Assembly: GCA_002007465.1 (NCBI GenBank)
Contig: LNAC01000746.1
Location: forward strand, 679,704 to 743,703
Direction of reading: 5' to 3'
Source of the DNA: Ailurus styani
Taxonomy: Eukaryota; Chordata; Mammalia; Carnivora; Ailuridae
DNA: 64,000 nt
How positions within the stretch are numbered: position 1 is the first letter of the stretch; every line of letters begins with the position of its first letter. Of this stretch, positions 22,393 to 34,094 are shown one piece after another. The position numbers were made by a program, and so were the translations under genes. The notes beneath the pieces were generated by a model. The model saw only the letters and a list, made by a program, of their open reading frames with translations. It was not told where the DNA came from and searched no databases.

Positions 22393-23285
22393 GTGAGACC
22401 CGTTCCCAACATCTCATGAGGAGGTTCTAATAGGAAGACAAATTTGGAAGCGTTACCTTGACTTTTTCCAGCATCTTCCTTTTCTTATCAGCAGAGGAAC
22501 TCAGAACGCCTGATAGAAGAGGCAAGGTGGGTTCCTTGTGATAACTTGGGTGCTCAGTGGAAAACCCAGCCTCAGTGTCCCCAGTGGAGTTTACGCACTT
22601 GCCAGAAGACACCTATTTTCCATTTGTTTACATATTTGAGTTTCTTCACTGGGAGATTTACTGCCTTCAGTCAGGGGAATATTTCTGAGCAACTGTTTTA
22701 GGTCAGGAGCCTCAGGGGACTGGTAGGAGGTGGACAGGGACCTCTTCCCTCAAGGAGTTCACCTCCACCATGACAAGTAGGCATTGCACATGCATGAGCT
22801 GTGAGGTAGAAACCTGTTAGAGAAGACAGATGTCAGCAACTACATGCATGACATGGACAGCCATTAACTCAGGACTTCAGGGTCCGCAAGAGGTAGGTGG
22901 AGAGGTTATTTTTGACAAGGAGGCAAGTGTGAGGGAGTGTAAGCAATGTGGCCTATGAACGGGAGTAATCGTGAGCCAGATCAACCAGAATTTGCATGAG
23001 AAGCTGAAAACTTCTGACTTCATTCTGTAGACCCCAAGGAAGACTGGAGGCTTGAATCTCTGTGGGGAAACCTTATTGCTTCTGTAAAATGATACATGTT
23101 TACCTTTACAATTTTAACAAAAGAAAAAGATAGAAAGTAAAAATCACTTGAAACACACACCCATGCAGAGATAACCACTGTGAACTTAAGGACCTTCCAT
23201 ATAAGTGGGATGTTCTTCCCAATACCTGAGATACCATAGCTTTACAGAGAGTTAGGCCACATAGACCCCTCTTGTCTTTTTTCTC

Positions 23286-23515
23286 AAGATGTTTTTGGGG
23301 GCGCCTGGGTGGCTCAGTGGGTTAAAGCCGCTGCCTTCGGCTCAGGTCATGATCCCAGGGTCCTGGGATCGAGGCCCACATCGGGCTCTCTGCTCGGCAG
23401 GGATCCTGCTTCCTCCTCTCTCCTCTCTCTCTGCCTGCCTCTCTGCCTACTTGTAATCTCTCTCTCTGTGTCAAATAAATAAATAAAATCTTTAAAAAAA
23501 AAAGATGTTTTTGGG
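23286..23515 (+). repeat. CAN-SINE, full length with target duplication
   Basis: Head ggcgcctgggtggctcagtg, body ending 'cctacttgtaatctctctct', tail 'aaataaataaataaaatctt' plus poly-A. It is flanked by aagatgtttttggg at 23286-23299 and 23502-23515. This copy shows the mustelid-type SINE layout best. Confidence 0.93.
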
Positions 23516-24149
23516 AACAATCTGTATTTGTACATGGAAATTTATGTTGTTTTCAGAATGTTCATTGTTATAAAAAGTCTGTAATGAACTTTCTTGAGCA
23601 GATATCCTTTCTCTACAGTTTGATATTCTCCTTAGTGTGAATTCTGGGATGTAAGATAGTGGGTCAAAGTGTCCTTCATGTATTTTCTTTTGGGTGCACT
23701 TCTCAGGAAGGTTGCATTAGACATTATCCATACACATTTCTCCATCTGATGTACATCCCGCCATCTTGTATAGGAGTGCCTAGTGCAGTCCTCACAGCCC
23801 CAGCTATTGGGTCTTGGCTTTTGATACAGTTTAAGAGTCACATCTGTAATATACCACATAACCATTCTATATTTGACATTATAATGTAAATGCTTGGTCT
23901 TATTTTTTTTTTTTTTACTCCTCTCAGGAGGCTATACATTTTCTTTATTTTACCTGCTTTCATGTTATGCATTTTGTTTGCTTTTAAAAAATACCATTAA
24001 CTGTTTGGAAAAGTAACAAACTCTTTATGCTGCAAACAGAAAATATGCATTTTTTTCAGGCACCCAACCCCCAAATTAATTGAACTTTAGGTCTGTAATG
24101 GAACCATGAGTAAGTTTTCCAAAGAAGGAAAGTATACAGTTCACATGCT

Positions 24150-24960
24150 CTGACAAGGACATAACAAAATGAAATGGATAACAATAATAAAAAACAAAAA
24201 GTTTAATCAAATTAAAGAAATATGAGTCAAGAGGTCTTTACAACTGTAATCACATTAATTCTAGACAACAACAACAAAAAAATGAAGATGCCAAACATCA
24301 AAATCTTAGAACTAGACAGAAAAATATCAGGAGAATATATCCAAAGTTGGTTCTTTAAATCAATCCACAAGTCCTCAGTTCTTTAGGTAGAGAGCATGTG
24401 GGATAAAGAGAGCATGAGTCTACAAATACAGAATAAGAAGGGAGAAATAATCACACAGAAAATTAAATGAATTAAAAGAGACCATTTGTGCAAACTGAAT
24501 AAAATATTGCCTAAACAAGATCAAAGAGACATTTAAGAGACTAAACAAGGCAATAATGAAAAAAAAATGGGACCCAAGAGTCTCATAAGAACAACTTAAA
24601 TAATACAAGAATTATGGATTTAACATCTTCTTGAATTAAAAGAAAGACTTTTTTTAGTAAAGCTAGCATAATACTGGTATCAAAATCTGACAAACATAAA
24701 ACAAAGAGAAAACTGCATCCCACTATCATTTATAAATATGCACTCAAAATTATAAGCAAAATATTTACAGAGTAAGGAAGTACACTGAAAGAATAATAGA
24801 GCGATTCAGTGAGCTCTTTGCAAAAATGTAAAAAATCTATTGATGTAATTCATCATAGGTAAGTGGCTAAAAGAAAATGTATCATCACCTAATTACATGC
24901 TAAAAGAGTATATAATAAAAAATACATTCTTGTTTTTAAAAGGAGCAGAAAGTGTGATCT
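24150..24960 (+). repeat. Degraded L1 ORF2 relic
   Basis: A-rich text with 'gctagcataatactggtatc' then 'aaaatctgacaaacataaaa' parallels the L1 ORF2 passage around PKPDKD. 'gatgtaattcatcataggta' lies downstream. Many stops in all frames. Confidence 0.6.
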
Positions 24961-24977
24961 GTACTTTCTTAGCATAA

Positions 24978-24978
<1 letters not shown>

Positions 24979-25022
<44 letters not shown>
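24979..25022. repeat. (CA)n microsatellite
   Basis: About 21 uninterrupted CA repeats next to the A-rich end of the old L1. Confidence 0.95.
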
Positions 25023-25027
<5 letters not shown>

Positions 25028-25190
25028 TATAGCCAGATTGCCTGGGTTCAGTTCCTGGCTTTGTCACTTATCTGTTGGGTAACCTCTGGCAGGCAACCTA
25101 ACCTCTCTGTCTTCCCATCTGTAAAATGGGGGTAAATGTAGAGAATGGTTGTGAGGGGAGAAGAGGAATGTGTGTGAAGCCCTTGCAACC
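25023..25190 (+). repeat. MIR element
   Basis: 'attgcctgggttcagttcct' then 'cttcccatctgtaaaatggg' is the MIR core in plus orientation. Confidence 0.75.
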
Positions 25191-25325
25191 ATGCTTGTGC
25201 ATATTAAACCCTTCCTCAACTGATGGCCAGTATCCTGGGCCAACCCATTGACTTAGGTGTCTGCAATTAGGTGTCTTGCTGACTGTCTCAGAAATCCCTC
25301 GATTTCAGATCCTCTGTCTCCTCAG

Positions 25326-25541
25326 CAGCCCCCAGTCATGTTCCCATGCATGGCCTCTCACGAAGTGTGCCTTCAGCCCCCAGGAAGCTCTGGAGATGAT
25401 GCCTGGGAACGGACGTTCCCAGCCAGTGTGTTGCAGTTCCTTGGCCTTGTGCATAGCACCTACCCCCAGGATCCTGCCTGGCGGGCCCCGGAGTTCCTCC
25501 AGACGTTGGCTGCAGTCACCTTCCCTCTGGGGACCCACAAG
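25326..25541 (+). CDS. WDFY4: WDFY4 exon 10 of window (NAGNAG acceptor)
   Basis: Donor AAG|gtagga. The acceptor is a tandem CAG-CAG (ctcctcagcag). Use of the first AG begins the exon at 25326 with an extra Gln; use of the second begins it at 25329. Both keep phase 0. It encodes QPPVMFPCMASHEVCLQPPG through LAAVTFPLGTHK, 72 codons. The core FPASVLQFLGLVHSTYPQDP is strongly family-like, while the first 25 residues look less conserved. Confidence 0.86.
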
Positions 25542-28164
25542 GTAGGACATGTCACTGCCCTGCCCAGTGAGAGCAGGGGTGAGCGTTATCATGCTTCAAG
25601 AGTGAAGGGTGACAGTCCTTCTTAGCCCCACCCCAAATTAAAATGCATTTTAAGACAACTTGGCTAAAACATTAAGTAAACCACTTGGGTAATTTTCCTT
25701 TTCTTGGCTGAGATGCAGCTTGAGGTCTTTTTCAGCTCTGAGATTCAGTAATTTTTTGAGTTGTCAGGAATCTCAGTAATGAGAAATTTGATGGCAGACC
25801 AAGTCCAGTTCTACATGGAGTACTCACACTGCTAACGTGATGAACAAATTCCATCCCAAGAAGCCAGTGACCATGCCTCCGACAGGAGATGGAATAGGAA
25901 GTGTCCTAAACACGCCCCTCATCCTGTTTGCAAGCCACGACTCGGGACTCCTGCACGCAGAGGGTTTCCTGAGGTCCAGCTTAGAGCCAACTAAGCCGAG
26001 GTTGGGAGGGCAGAGGGCTGACTGGGTCCTGAGGACGTGATGTGGGTGTGGGCCACAGGAAGAGAGGCCCAGCAGGCCAAGGGGGCTCAGTGGGCTGGGA
26101 GCATGTGGCAGCTGAGAAGAGCAGGTGAGGACGGGGGAAGGGAAGGTGCAGGAGAGGCGGGGGAGACATCCCCCTCACCCCTACCATAGTGCAGTAAGAA
26201 GCTGAGACCCCAAGAAGGAGGGCGAACTGGTGACACATGTCTGCAAATCCATAACTGTAGCTAAAGGAACATGTTGGAAGGCATGCAGTGCTAAGTGCAA
26301 GGGTTAGAAGCCATGCCGAGCACAGTGTGCGTTCCATATTTGCTCTATATTGGCTCCATAATTCTTTGCTAAACAACCAAATGAATAGAACCCATGTGTT
26401 TGTTCAGCTACTCTTTTCTGGAAGTGTGTTCATGGTGATAGCTGCTATTTACTAAACACCTACAGCTCTCCTGAGCCTGGTGCTGTCCCTGACCCTAGCA
26501 GCACCCTAGGCAGGTGGCTTCTGAAAGGGGGAACTTGAGATCCAGAGAGGCCAAGTGTGGCTGAGCAGTTTCTGCTACGTATAGTGGGGGCCATAAGACC
26601 CATCTCACAAAATGTTTGAGAGAATGAAATAGACCAGAGTTTATGTGATTCATGAGTGACAGAGCCAAGACTTCAACCTCACTCTCTCGCCCCAAGGCCC
26701 ACTTTCTTTCCATCAGTCAGTTTAAAATAAAATTAAATGGCCAAATAAAATTCAAGTAATTAGTTTTAATGAAAAAACTAAACATAAAGACTAGGAGATT
26801 TGCAAAAAGATAAAATGATTTTTGGGGTTAATATGAACTAAAGGAATATACTGGAAAAGTAGGCGTTAAAAAAAAAAAGATGCAGTAAAGAGCAAAGGAA
26901 GTCACTGTGGGCAGGACTGAAGGGGTGGTAGATGGGGCAGAGTCCAGGCATCCCCAGGCCAAGCAGGGAGGAAGGGCAGTCCTGCAGGCTGCCACTCATC
27001 ATCCCCCAAAGTAGGGCATCTAGAGGGGGTCAGGACCCTGAAGTCTGTGGTCTGACATCCTTAGTCCAGACCCCCACCTTAGCTCCTAACCTGCAGGCAA
27101 GGCTCGCCATCTGCTGAGCTGGGGTTCCAGCTGGCTGCCTGCCCCGCAGCCCACACTCTGACCCAGGGAACTTCCTCCTCACGATTCCTGCCTGGGGGCA
27201 CGCCTGGCCCAAAGTCACCTCCCCAGCGACCGCAGAAGAGCCAGACCCTGTCTTGGGACCCCTGGCTCCAGTTTCAAAGAGCTTATCCCCACACATCCTA
27301 GCCTTGTTCCAGCTCTAAGTCAGCTTCAAAAGGCCTTTGTTGCATAGAAAACACGACAGGCCCTCTTCATGCAGAAGGCCGGTGGCCAAAACCCTTCGAT
27401 TTGCTATACATATATATGGCATCTTTCCAGTCAAGTCCGCACGGAGCTAATTAATGCAGTCACCACCTCCCTAGGTGCCATTAAATTCATTTTATGGCTT
27501 AATTAAGAACGGCTGCATTAATTTTATGAATGAGCAAAGGGAGGTGCCGACAGATGAGCATGCATGGAAAGTTCATGGGCCAGGAGTCAGGAGCCCCTGG
27601 CCGTGTGTCCTTGGGTGTGTCATTCGGTCTCCCAGCATTCCCACGTCCTCCTGGAGGGATCTGGGCTGACAACCCCTGCCTCATTGATCTCATATTTCTA
27701 TAAACATAAAAATGAGAAAGTGAAGGCCAAGGTGCTTCTGGGACTTGGATGCCAGGACTTGAGGAAATCCTCCTGGTCTTACCAGGCGGTCCTGTCTGTC
27801 AACGTCAGCAGGGCCTGGCAGGCAGTAAAGGTGAGGGCTCCACCAAGAGGTGGGGACAGGCTGTCTTGAACACAGCCCAGGAGGCCAGGCATCGCCATGT
27901 GCACTGTTCATCGCTGACCACTGCAGGCCTCTCTTGCTCCGTGCTCAGCCTCTTTCCATGGCTCCTGCCTACCTTATGTTCAAAGACCACAGCGGGCCCC
28001 GTGATGAGCAGTGAGACTCTGGGCGAGTGGCCTTCCTCCTCAGAGCCTCGATTTCCTTACATGTTAGTGGGTTTGGTAAGAATCCCACCTGTGCACACCT
28101 AAGAGGTGCAAGATGCACCCTGAGGCAGGCGGGCCACTCATGCCAGCATTCTCTTGTATCTGAG
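25542..28164 (+). other. intron 10 of window
   Basis: Holds MIR pieces near 26580-26700 (reverse) and 27550-27720, an A-tract at 26870, and an AT-rich unique-looking block at 27400-27560. The rest shows no gene. Confidence 0.65.
27550..27720 (+). repeat. MIR element
   Basis: 'gggccaggagtcaggagccc' then 'gtccttgggtgtgtcattcg' followed by a TAT-rich end gives the MIR order. Diverged. Confidence 0.5.
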
Positions 28165-28368
28165 GAGCCCGTGACTCAGCCTCCCCAGAACGCCAGCAGC
28201 CCTGGGGTGGAAGCCGAAGGCGACGGCGTTGCAGAGGGTCCACAGGCTCCTGTCAAGTCACACCCCACGCGGAAGCAGCTGAAGGAGTTCATGCAGCTAC
28301 TCCTGAGGGACTTCTTGCTGACGGCCTCCAACCCCAAGCAGTGGCTGCTCCTGGAAGTGCTCCTGGAG
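28165..28368 (+). CDS. WDFY4: WDFY4 exon 11 of window (5' border uncertain)
   Basis: Donor GAG|gtgagc is clear. The acceptor is uncertain: in-frame AGs end at 28164, 28167, 28179 and 28188. I chose 28164 (ttctcttgtatctgag|GAG) because it keeps more of the low-complexity lead that seems to align with the human protein. The sure part is KSHPTRKQLKEFMQLLLRDF through PKQWLLLEVLLE. The N-terminal 30 residues (EGDGVAEGPQAP and neighbours) are acidic and likely a disordered linker. Phase 0 both sides. Confidence 0.8.
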
Positions 28369-28984
28369 GTGAGCTGGAAAGGGTGTTTGGGGGCCTTGTG
28401 TTGTGGGGGCAGGCCTGGGAGGACATGGGGACCACAAGGGAGGGGGATGCCCGGGGAGACCTGGGAGCTGACCTCTCTGGAGAGCTCACCTAGGCCTGCA
28501 GATGCTGGCCAGGTGGGGGTTGAGAACATCTAGGACAGCCGTGATGCACTGGGAACGGCAGACCCCTGCACGGTGGGGAGCTCACCAAGCAAAGCGTGGA
28601 TAGATGGATGAGGGAAGGGCTTAGCCAGGTCCCTAGAAGCAGAGCCTGAAGCAGGGATTTTGTGGAAGTGATCTGGAAGCTATGCTCTCAGGGGAAGCAG
28701 GAAAGGGCAGCAGAGGGGGACAGGGGAAAAGTGAGATAAGAAATGGTCTCCTGTGCATCCTCCACAAGTTGCCTCCTCCGCCCAGGAAGTGGGCTTCACC
28801 TCTCTGGTGAGGGGATTTTGTCAGCAGAGGCCAATGCCCTGGGGAAGGGGCAGTTGTGAGCTGTGGGCGGCGCATACTCCCGGCAACTGTGGTATTAGCA
28901 TTCAGGCCACACGGGAAGGCTCTATGGCATGAAGTGGACGTGATGGCTGTGTGGCCACTCTCTTAGTCCCCGGTGTGCTTCCAG
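28369..28984 (+). other. intron 11 of window
   Basis: A 616-bp GC-rich intron with no repeat or gene recognised. Confidence 0.7.
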
Positions 28985-29099
28985 GCTTCTCCACACAATG
29001 CCACCGCCCAACAGAAGCGAGACTTCCAGTCTGAGGTCCTGCTTTCCACCATGGAAATATTTCACATGCCGAGTGGAGGCAACGTGCCCATGCTCAGAG
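28985..29099 (+). CDS. WDFY4: WDFY4 exon 12 of window
   Basis: Acceptor ccggtgtgcttccag|GCT and donor GAG|gtgagt. It encodes ASPHNATAQQKRDFQSEVLL then STMEIFHMPSGGNVPMLR, with one base over (phase 1); 115 nt. The QQKRDFQSEVLL segment is a likely helix. It continues into the exon at 30353. Confidence 0.87.
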
Positions 29100-30352
29100 G
29101 TGAGTGGGGGTGACCTTCTCCTCCTTTATGACACAGAGCTTCTGGCAGCTGAGCAGGAAAACCAGCCCCTGGCTCTCAGGGCTGCAGGGCCCCCTGGGAG
29201 CCAGGGATGCCACCCTCACCTGCACATCAGTCCTCCCACAAATCCACAATAACTGCTCACCGACCCTGCCTAGAGGCTCCAGGGAAGGCATGTGTGCCCC
29301 TCTCCCTGACACTCCTGCCATCACTGGGCCACTCAAAGACAGAAAGCCTCTGAGCTCAAATCCGTTCTCCCCTGGCTTCAGTAGGATTGGCCTCTTCTCT
29401 TGAAGGAAGTCAAGATGGCAGCTGGAGTTTAACATTCTGCTGCTCAGCATCTTATTCTCTGTACCCAAGACTGGGCACAGCACGTGTTTCTTCGACAGAC
29501 GAACCTGGATGAAGATGCTGCCATTCATTGCCCCTAAGAAGTTGAGGTTGAAGCTGCCTTCAGAATACTTAGTTCCAGGGAGCCGTACCTTTCCCACAGG
29601 ACTACACTGCAGTCCTCTCTGCGGTTTCTGAGCCACGGAATCCTTAGTGACGTGGCTTGTCTTCCAGACTCTTCCTTGCCTCGCAGTGTGGCAACCCTGA
29701 CTTTTGGTCTTTCTTGGGGAGCATCTGCAAGACAGTAAGGTAGTGCGGTGAAAAGCATTAAGCTGGTGGTCCAAGTTCTGCTCCGGGCTCTGTCACTAGA
29801 TGGAGGTGTGACTCGGGGCAGGTGCCTAAACTGTGAGGATGGCAACTGTGGCGAGCTCAGAGGGCTCTTACAAGGATTAGCTGAGATCGTCACATCCCCG
29901 CAGAGCACAGTGCCTGCCGTGGTGGTGAGCACAGACAGATCAACGTTACGGCTTCATCCACTGCTCCCTGTAGCAAGAGGGCCTTGAGTCACCCTGATAG
30001 CCTGCCCGTTTAACTTAGGCCTTAAATTCTCCCCCAACCTCCTTCCAAATGCATGCTGGAGGAAAAGCTGCCCCTCGTTTGCCTTCTCCCCACTTGCTTT
30101 ATGTCGCTGACAAAATTGTTCAAGACCGACTTACTTTGAAAAGCATGTGTATTCACTGGGTACCTAATATGTATAAGACCCCATTTTCCAGCAGCAGAGT
30201 ATGCAGAAGATTACACTGGGGTGTAGAGAGGTGAGTAAGATGTGGTTGGTTGCCATGAGGGGCTTGGAGACTGTTGTGGAGAGGAGGCTATTCGGACTCT
30301 GATGATTTCTCAGACATGGTCTGTGTTCCCCACCCCCACCCCCCACCCCCAG
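29100..30352 (+). other. intron 12 of window
   Basis: Contains a MIR (about 29740-29930) and ends in an unusually C-rich tract (ccccacccccaccccccacccccag). A 226-codon minus-strand open frame at 29094-29774 overlaps the exon 12 donor but has no recognisable domain. I treat it as chance. Confidence 0.65.
29740..29930 (+). repeat. MIR element
   Basis: 'gtagtgcggtgaaaagcatt' then 'gttctgctccgggctctgtc', 'ttacaaggattagctgagat' and 'agcacagtgcctgccgtggt' give a near-complete MIR order. Confidence 0.75.
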
Positions 30353-30510
30353 GCAATAAAGAGCCTCAGCCAAATGCGGAAGCTGCTGCTGCTCCTTCAC
30401 TTGCAAACATCTCCCACTTCACCCAGAAGTTGGTGGAGAAACTGTACAGTGGGATGTTCTCAGCAGACCCCAGACACATTCTTCTCTTCATCACAGATCG
30501 CATCGTGGTG
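30353..30510 (+). CDS. WDFY4: WDFY4 exon 13 of window
   Basis: Acceptor ccaccccccacccccag|GC and donor GTG|gtaaga. Two bases complete Gly, then NKEPQPNAEAAAAPSLANIS through FSADPRHILLFITDRIVV; 158 nt, ending in phase 0. FTQKLVEKLYSGMFSADPRH is the strongest family-like stretch here. Confidence 0.9.
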
Positions 30511-31651
30511 GTAAGAACACTGGGCTGGCCATGGTGGTGATGGGGCAGAGCGGGGACTCCTGCTGACCCACCAGGTGTCTGTATGACTCACTGTTGGGTG
30601 CTGTCTAGTTGGTCCACTTGGAGCCGCTGTCCTCCCTGGAAATAGATTCTGAGAAGGGTGGGAGGAAGGAGGAGGACCCGTATGGCCCAGGTGGTATGGC
30701 GGATGTTGAGTGCCCTTCAGGGCTCTTACCTCAGGCTACTTGAGATCCATCTCAGGGAGTGGGAGCGGCACCCTGTGCTGGCAGCTGAGCTCTGTCCCCT
30801 CCTAGACTACACCCGCACTTCAGGTTTTTATTGTGATTGTTGGTTTAAACTTAGTTATCGTTATTCCCCATCAACAAAGGGCCAAAAAGCTCCTTATTTC
30901 CAAAAGGCCTATTTCATTTCATTCTTAATATGCACCCATGGGTCATATTTGGGCCTTCCTGAAATTTTCACGAATATGTTTTCCTAGCCCTATTATTCCT
31001 GCATGTGCTGTCCTTCTCTCCCCAGATCAATCTATACACACACCCACACAAGCAAATGCACACCTGTAGATACACCTTCAGAGGTAACTGTGTATGTACT
31101 TGTGTGCACATTTTTTTCGTACATGTGCACACACACACAGAATCACACAATCTCAGAATTCTCTAGGGGAACGCTTTACTTTGTCCTCATCTTCCATTCT
31201 AGAGACTTTTCCTGACAAATGGCCATTCACTCTTTCCTTGAACCCTCCCTGTCTGAGGAGCCTGTGCTGGTGCGAGGCACCTGTGATTGCTGGAAAGCTG
31301 CAGTGTACCTCCAGAAACTTCTACCAGTGGTTCTCGGCATGCCTTCTGCAGCAGAGCCCAGGGGAGCCACACTCTTTCCTCTTCACACCTCCTAGAGAGG
31401 GTGGCATCTGTGTCCCCAGAATACTTCTGTCTGTGGAGTCACCTGCAGACCTCAGGATGGAGTCTTGGCATTGTTCCAAGACTGATAGTCTGGCTGATGC
31501 ACAGTTCCGGGCAAGCCTGAAAAGAATGTATTCAGATGCTTCCTCGAGAATAACCCCAAGACCGGAGACATAATACCTTGTTGGCTCTGAGGGGATTAAA
31601 ATCAGATTCTTGGGAACTTGTGTTGAGAAATAAGAGTAGCTACTGAGCTCC

Positions 31652-31988
31652 TGTCTTAGTTCGGGCCATGATGACAGCACCATGGACTGAGTGCTTAACC
31701 AACAAACATTCTTTCTCACAGTTCTAGAGGCTGGGGAGCCCAAGGTCAAGGTGCCCAGAGATCTGGTGTCTGGGGAGGGCTCTCTTCCTGGTTTGCAGAT
31801 GGCCATCTCCTCGCTGCATCCTCATGTGATAGAGAGGGGACATAAGCTCTTTCTTGTCTCTTCCCATAAGGTCACTCATCCCACCATGACCTACTTACCT
31901 CCCAGAGACCCTGTCTCCAAGTGCCACCACAGTGGGAAGCTAGGGTTTCAACATAGGTGTTTCACGGGGAAACATTCAGTCCACAGCA
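31652..31988 (-). mobile_element. ERVL-MaLR LTR (MLT1/MST type)
   Basis: Third copy of the same LTR family and orientation: 'tctcacagttctagaggctg', 'gatctggtgtctggggaggg' and 'gctagggtttcaacataggt', ending near 'aacattcagtccacagca'. Confidence 0.75.
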
Positions 31989-32369
31989 TTTCCCCAGTGG
32001 TCAAAGCAAACACTCAAAGCTAACTTCAAAGAGTGGGTGCCCCCTGGGGCTGATGTGCCTTCAGGGGGATGCTAGGCCAGACTCTGCACTGCATATATCC
32101 ACCGTCCTTCTTTCCTCCTCGCTGCCTTTGACTGTCACAAATCTTAACTTCAGGTCGACAGATGTGACCCATCTGAGGAGCAAGACAGGGTGATGATTAA
32201 AAACACAAATCCCAATTTCCAGCAGATTTAAATAAAACTTAAATTCATAGGTATAAACAAATTACCTATGCAGTTCTAAGAGAGGAATCTATAACTAACA
32301 GATGATCTTTCTAACAGATTGAAACATTTTGCACATAATTTTTGGCTCTGGATTCTTTAAAATTTTTTT

Positions 32370-32640
32370 AAATGTATTTTCATTGAGATATAATTAACAT
32401 ATAACATTGTATAAGTTTAAGGTATGCCACAGTTGATACATTTATAGATTGCAACATGTTAAGCATCACAGTGTTTGTTAACACCTCTATGAAGTCACAT
32501 AATTATCATTTCTTTTTTGTGGTGGTAACAATTAAGATCTAGTCTCTTAGCACCTTTGAAGTTTATAGGACAGTATTATTGTTTATAATCACTATGCTGT
32601 GCATTAGAGCTCCAGGACTTTTTGTATCTATTAGTTACAG
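32370..32640 (-). repeat. Old L1 3' region
   Basis: 'cattgagatataattaacat' then 'ataagtttaaggtatgccac' and 'cactatgctgtgcattagag' is the well-known reverse-oriented old L1 (L1M-type) segment. Confidence 0.65.
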
Positions 32641-32739
32641 TAAAGCAATAAAGCCAAATAGATGGATGAACCCATCAGTGTTAAGGGTATGAATCAGGAC
32701 CTTCTGCCTCCCCCCTCTAAGTTGGCCTCCCATCTACTT

Positions 32740-32960
32740 TAGATGATATGGTGGTTAAGAGCATGACTCGAGTGTCTGGTGTGGGTTTGACCTTTGCTGA
32801 CCACTAAACCTCTCTGACCCTCAGCCTCTTTATCCTTAAGGGATAATCTTAGTAGTCATTTCATGATGTTATGATGTTTAAATGTGGCAATTCATGTCAA
32901 TTGATGCAAAAATACTTAATAGGATAACTGGAATATTGTAAACACTCTACACATAACTAC
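32740..32960 (+). repeat. MIR element
   Basis: 'gatatggtggttaagagcat' then 'ctaaacctctctgaccctca' and 'ggataactggaatattgtaa' give MIR order. Confidence 0.65.
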
Positions 32961-33383
32961 TATTAGTAGTTAATAATATATTTAAAAAATTAGACACTAG
33001 TAATGAATAGCATGTTCTTATACTTTGAGTGTCAACCACATTATCAGCATTTCAGAATTTTCTGGTTCCCATCTATTTTTATAATATGATGGTGGTCAAC
33101 TTTTAATTACTTTTCTTTTTTTAATTTTTAATTTAATTTTTTTTTTAAATTCTTTTCCACACAAGTGTTTGATAAATCCTGATGTTTGAATTTATTTTAG
33201 TGATCATTCACTTAAATAGAAGCTCAAAGGTAGAGGAAAGTAGTCCTATTTGACTTTTGGATCACATCACTTTTTGAAATACAGCACAGAATCTAAGATT
33301 GTGTCATTTTCATAGTTAACTGGGTCAGTGTGTAAAACTCGCAAAGTGTTCACAAGCATGTGTGTGTTTATTTTATGACATAG

Positions 33384-33622
33384 GTTATCGAAAATGCCTC
33401 TTCTCAAAGGGATGCTGTCATCAGTGCTTTATATAGCAGTTTAAATAAAGTCATTCTTTACTGCCTGTCCAAGCCCCAGCAATCCCTCTCCGAGTGCCTC
33501 AGTCTTCTCAGCATCTTGGGCTTCCTACATGAACACTGGGACATTATCTTTGCTACCTATAACTCCAACATCAGCTTCCTCCTGTGTCTCATGCATTGCT
33601 TTTTGCTGCTCAGTGAGAGAAG
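33384..33622 (+). CDS. WDFY4: WDFY4 exon 14 of window
   Basis: Acceptor ttattttatgacatag|GTT and donor AAG|gtaaga. Largest exon in the window (239 nt). It encodes VIENASSQRDAVISALYSSL through FLLCLMHCFLLLSER, with AG left over (phase 2). It includes LNKVILYCLSKPQQSLSECL and a very hydrophobic C-terminal helix. I read that helix as a buried solenoid helix rather than a membrane span. Confidence 0.91.
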
Positions 33623-34094
33623 GTAAGAGCTGCCTACTTGTTTCCTTGCCTACTAGTGGTCCATGCAGAAAAGCAAGCTTTCAAGGGACACTTGACTGGG
33701 GGCAATACGAATGATGTATATATGTTTTATTTATCTGGTTGTCCAAATTATGTGTAGTGTTTGACAGTATAGTAGATTGTCCTCAAATCTGTCCATGTAA
33801 CTGAGCAGCTAGAATCATCATAGAATAATAATTTACCCCATTTCCATAGTTCTCAGGTTGTAAGATAGCTTATTGATTTCATTTTAGGGGCAGAAAGCTC
33901 CAATACTGAATATATACATTGATTTTGTGATGCAGCCTGAAATATTAACATTTGATAAATGTAATCTTACACTGGGAAAATATGTGATAAGTTGTATCAT
34001 GCAAGCCAGACATAATTTTCTATATGCACACAATTTATAATATAAAATGATATCCACAAGCACATTTGTATAAGAAATACTAATAAAAAGAAAT

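Larger units (their letters stand above)
22393..25325 (+). other. intron 9 of window
   Basis: Holds a SINE (23297-23501), an old L1 ORF2 relic (about 24150-24960), a CA microsatellite and a MIR. The 22393-23280 and 23520-24100 stretches show no gene. Confidence 0.7.
30511..33383 (+). other. intron 13 of window
   Basis: Holds short CA tracts near 31035-31140, a MaLR LTR (31652-31988), an old L1 3' piece (32370-32640) and a MIR (32740-32960). The stretches 30511-31030, 31150-31650 and 32960-33383 show no gene. Confidence 0.7.

Noticed and set aside
29094..29774. Longest open frame of the window, 226 codons, minus strand
   Set aside because: It runs antisense across the exon 12 donor and starts in a reverse MIR. 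It has no recognisable domain and no promoter or splice support. A frame of this length can arise by chance in 64 kb of moderately GC-rich DNA.
33560..33620. Hydrophobic stretch SFLLCLMHCFLLL as a membrane span
   Set aside because: It is short and sits at the end of a helical repeat in a cytoplasmic scaffold family. A buried helix is more likely.
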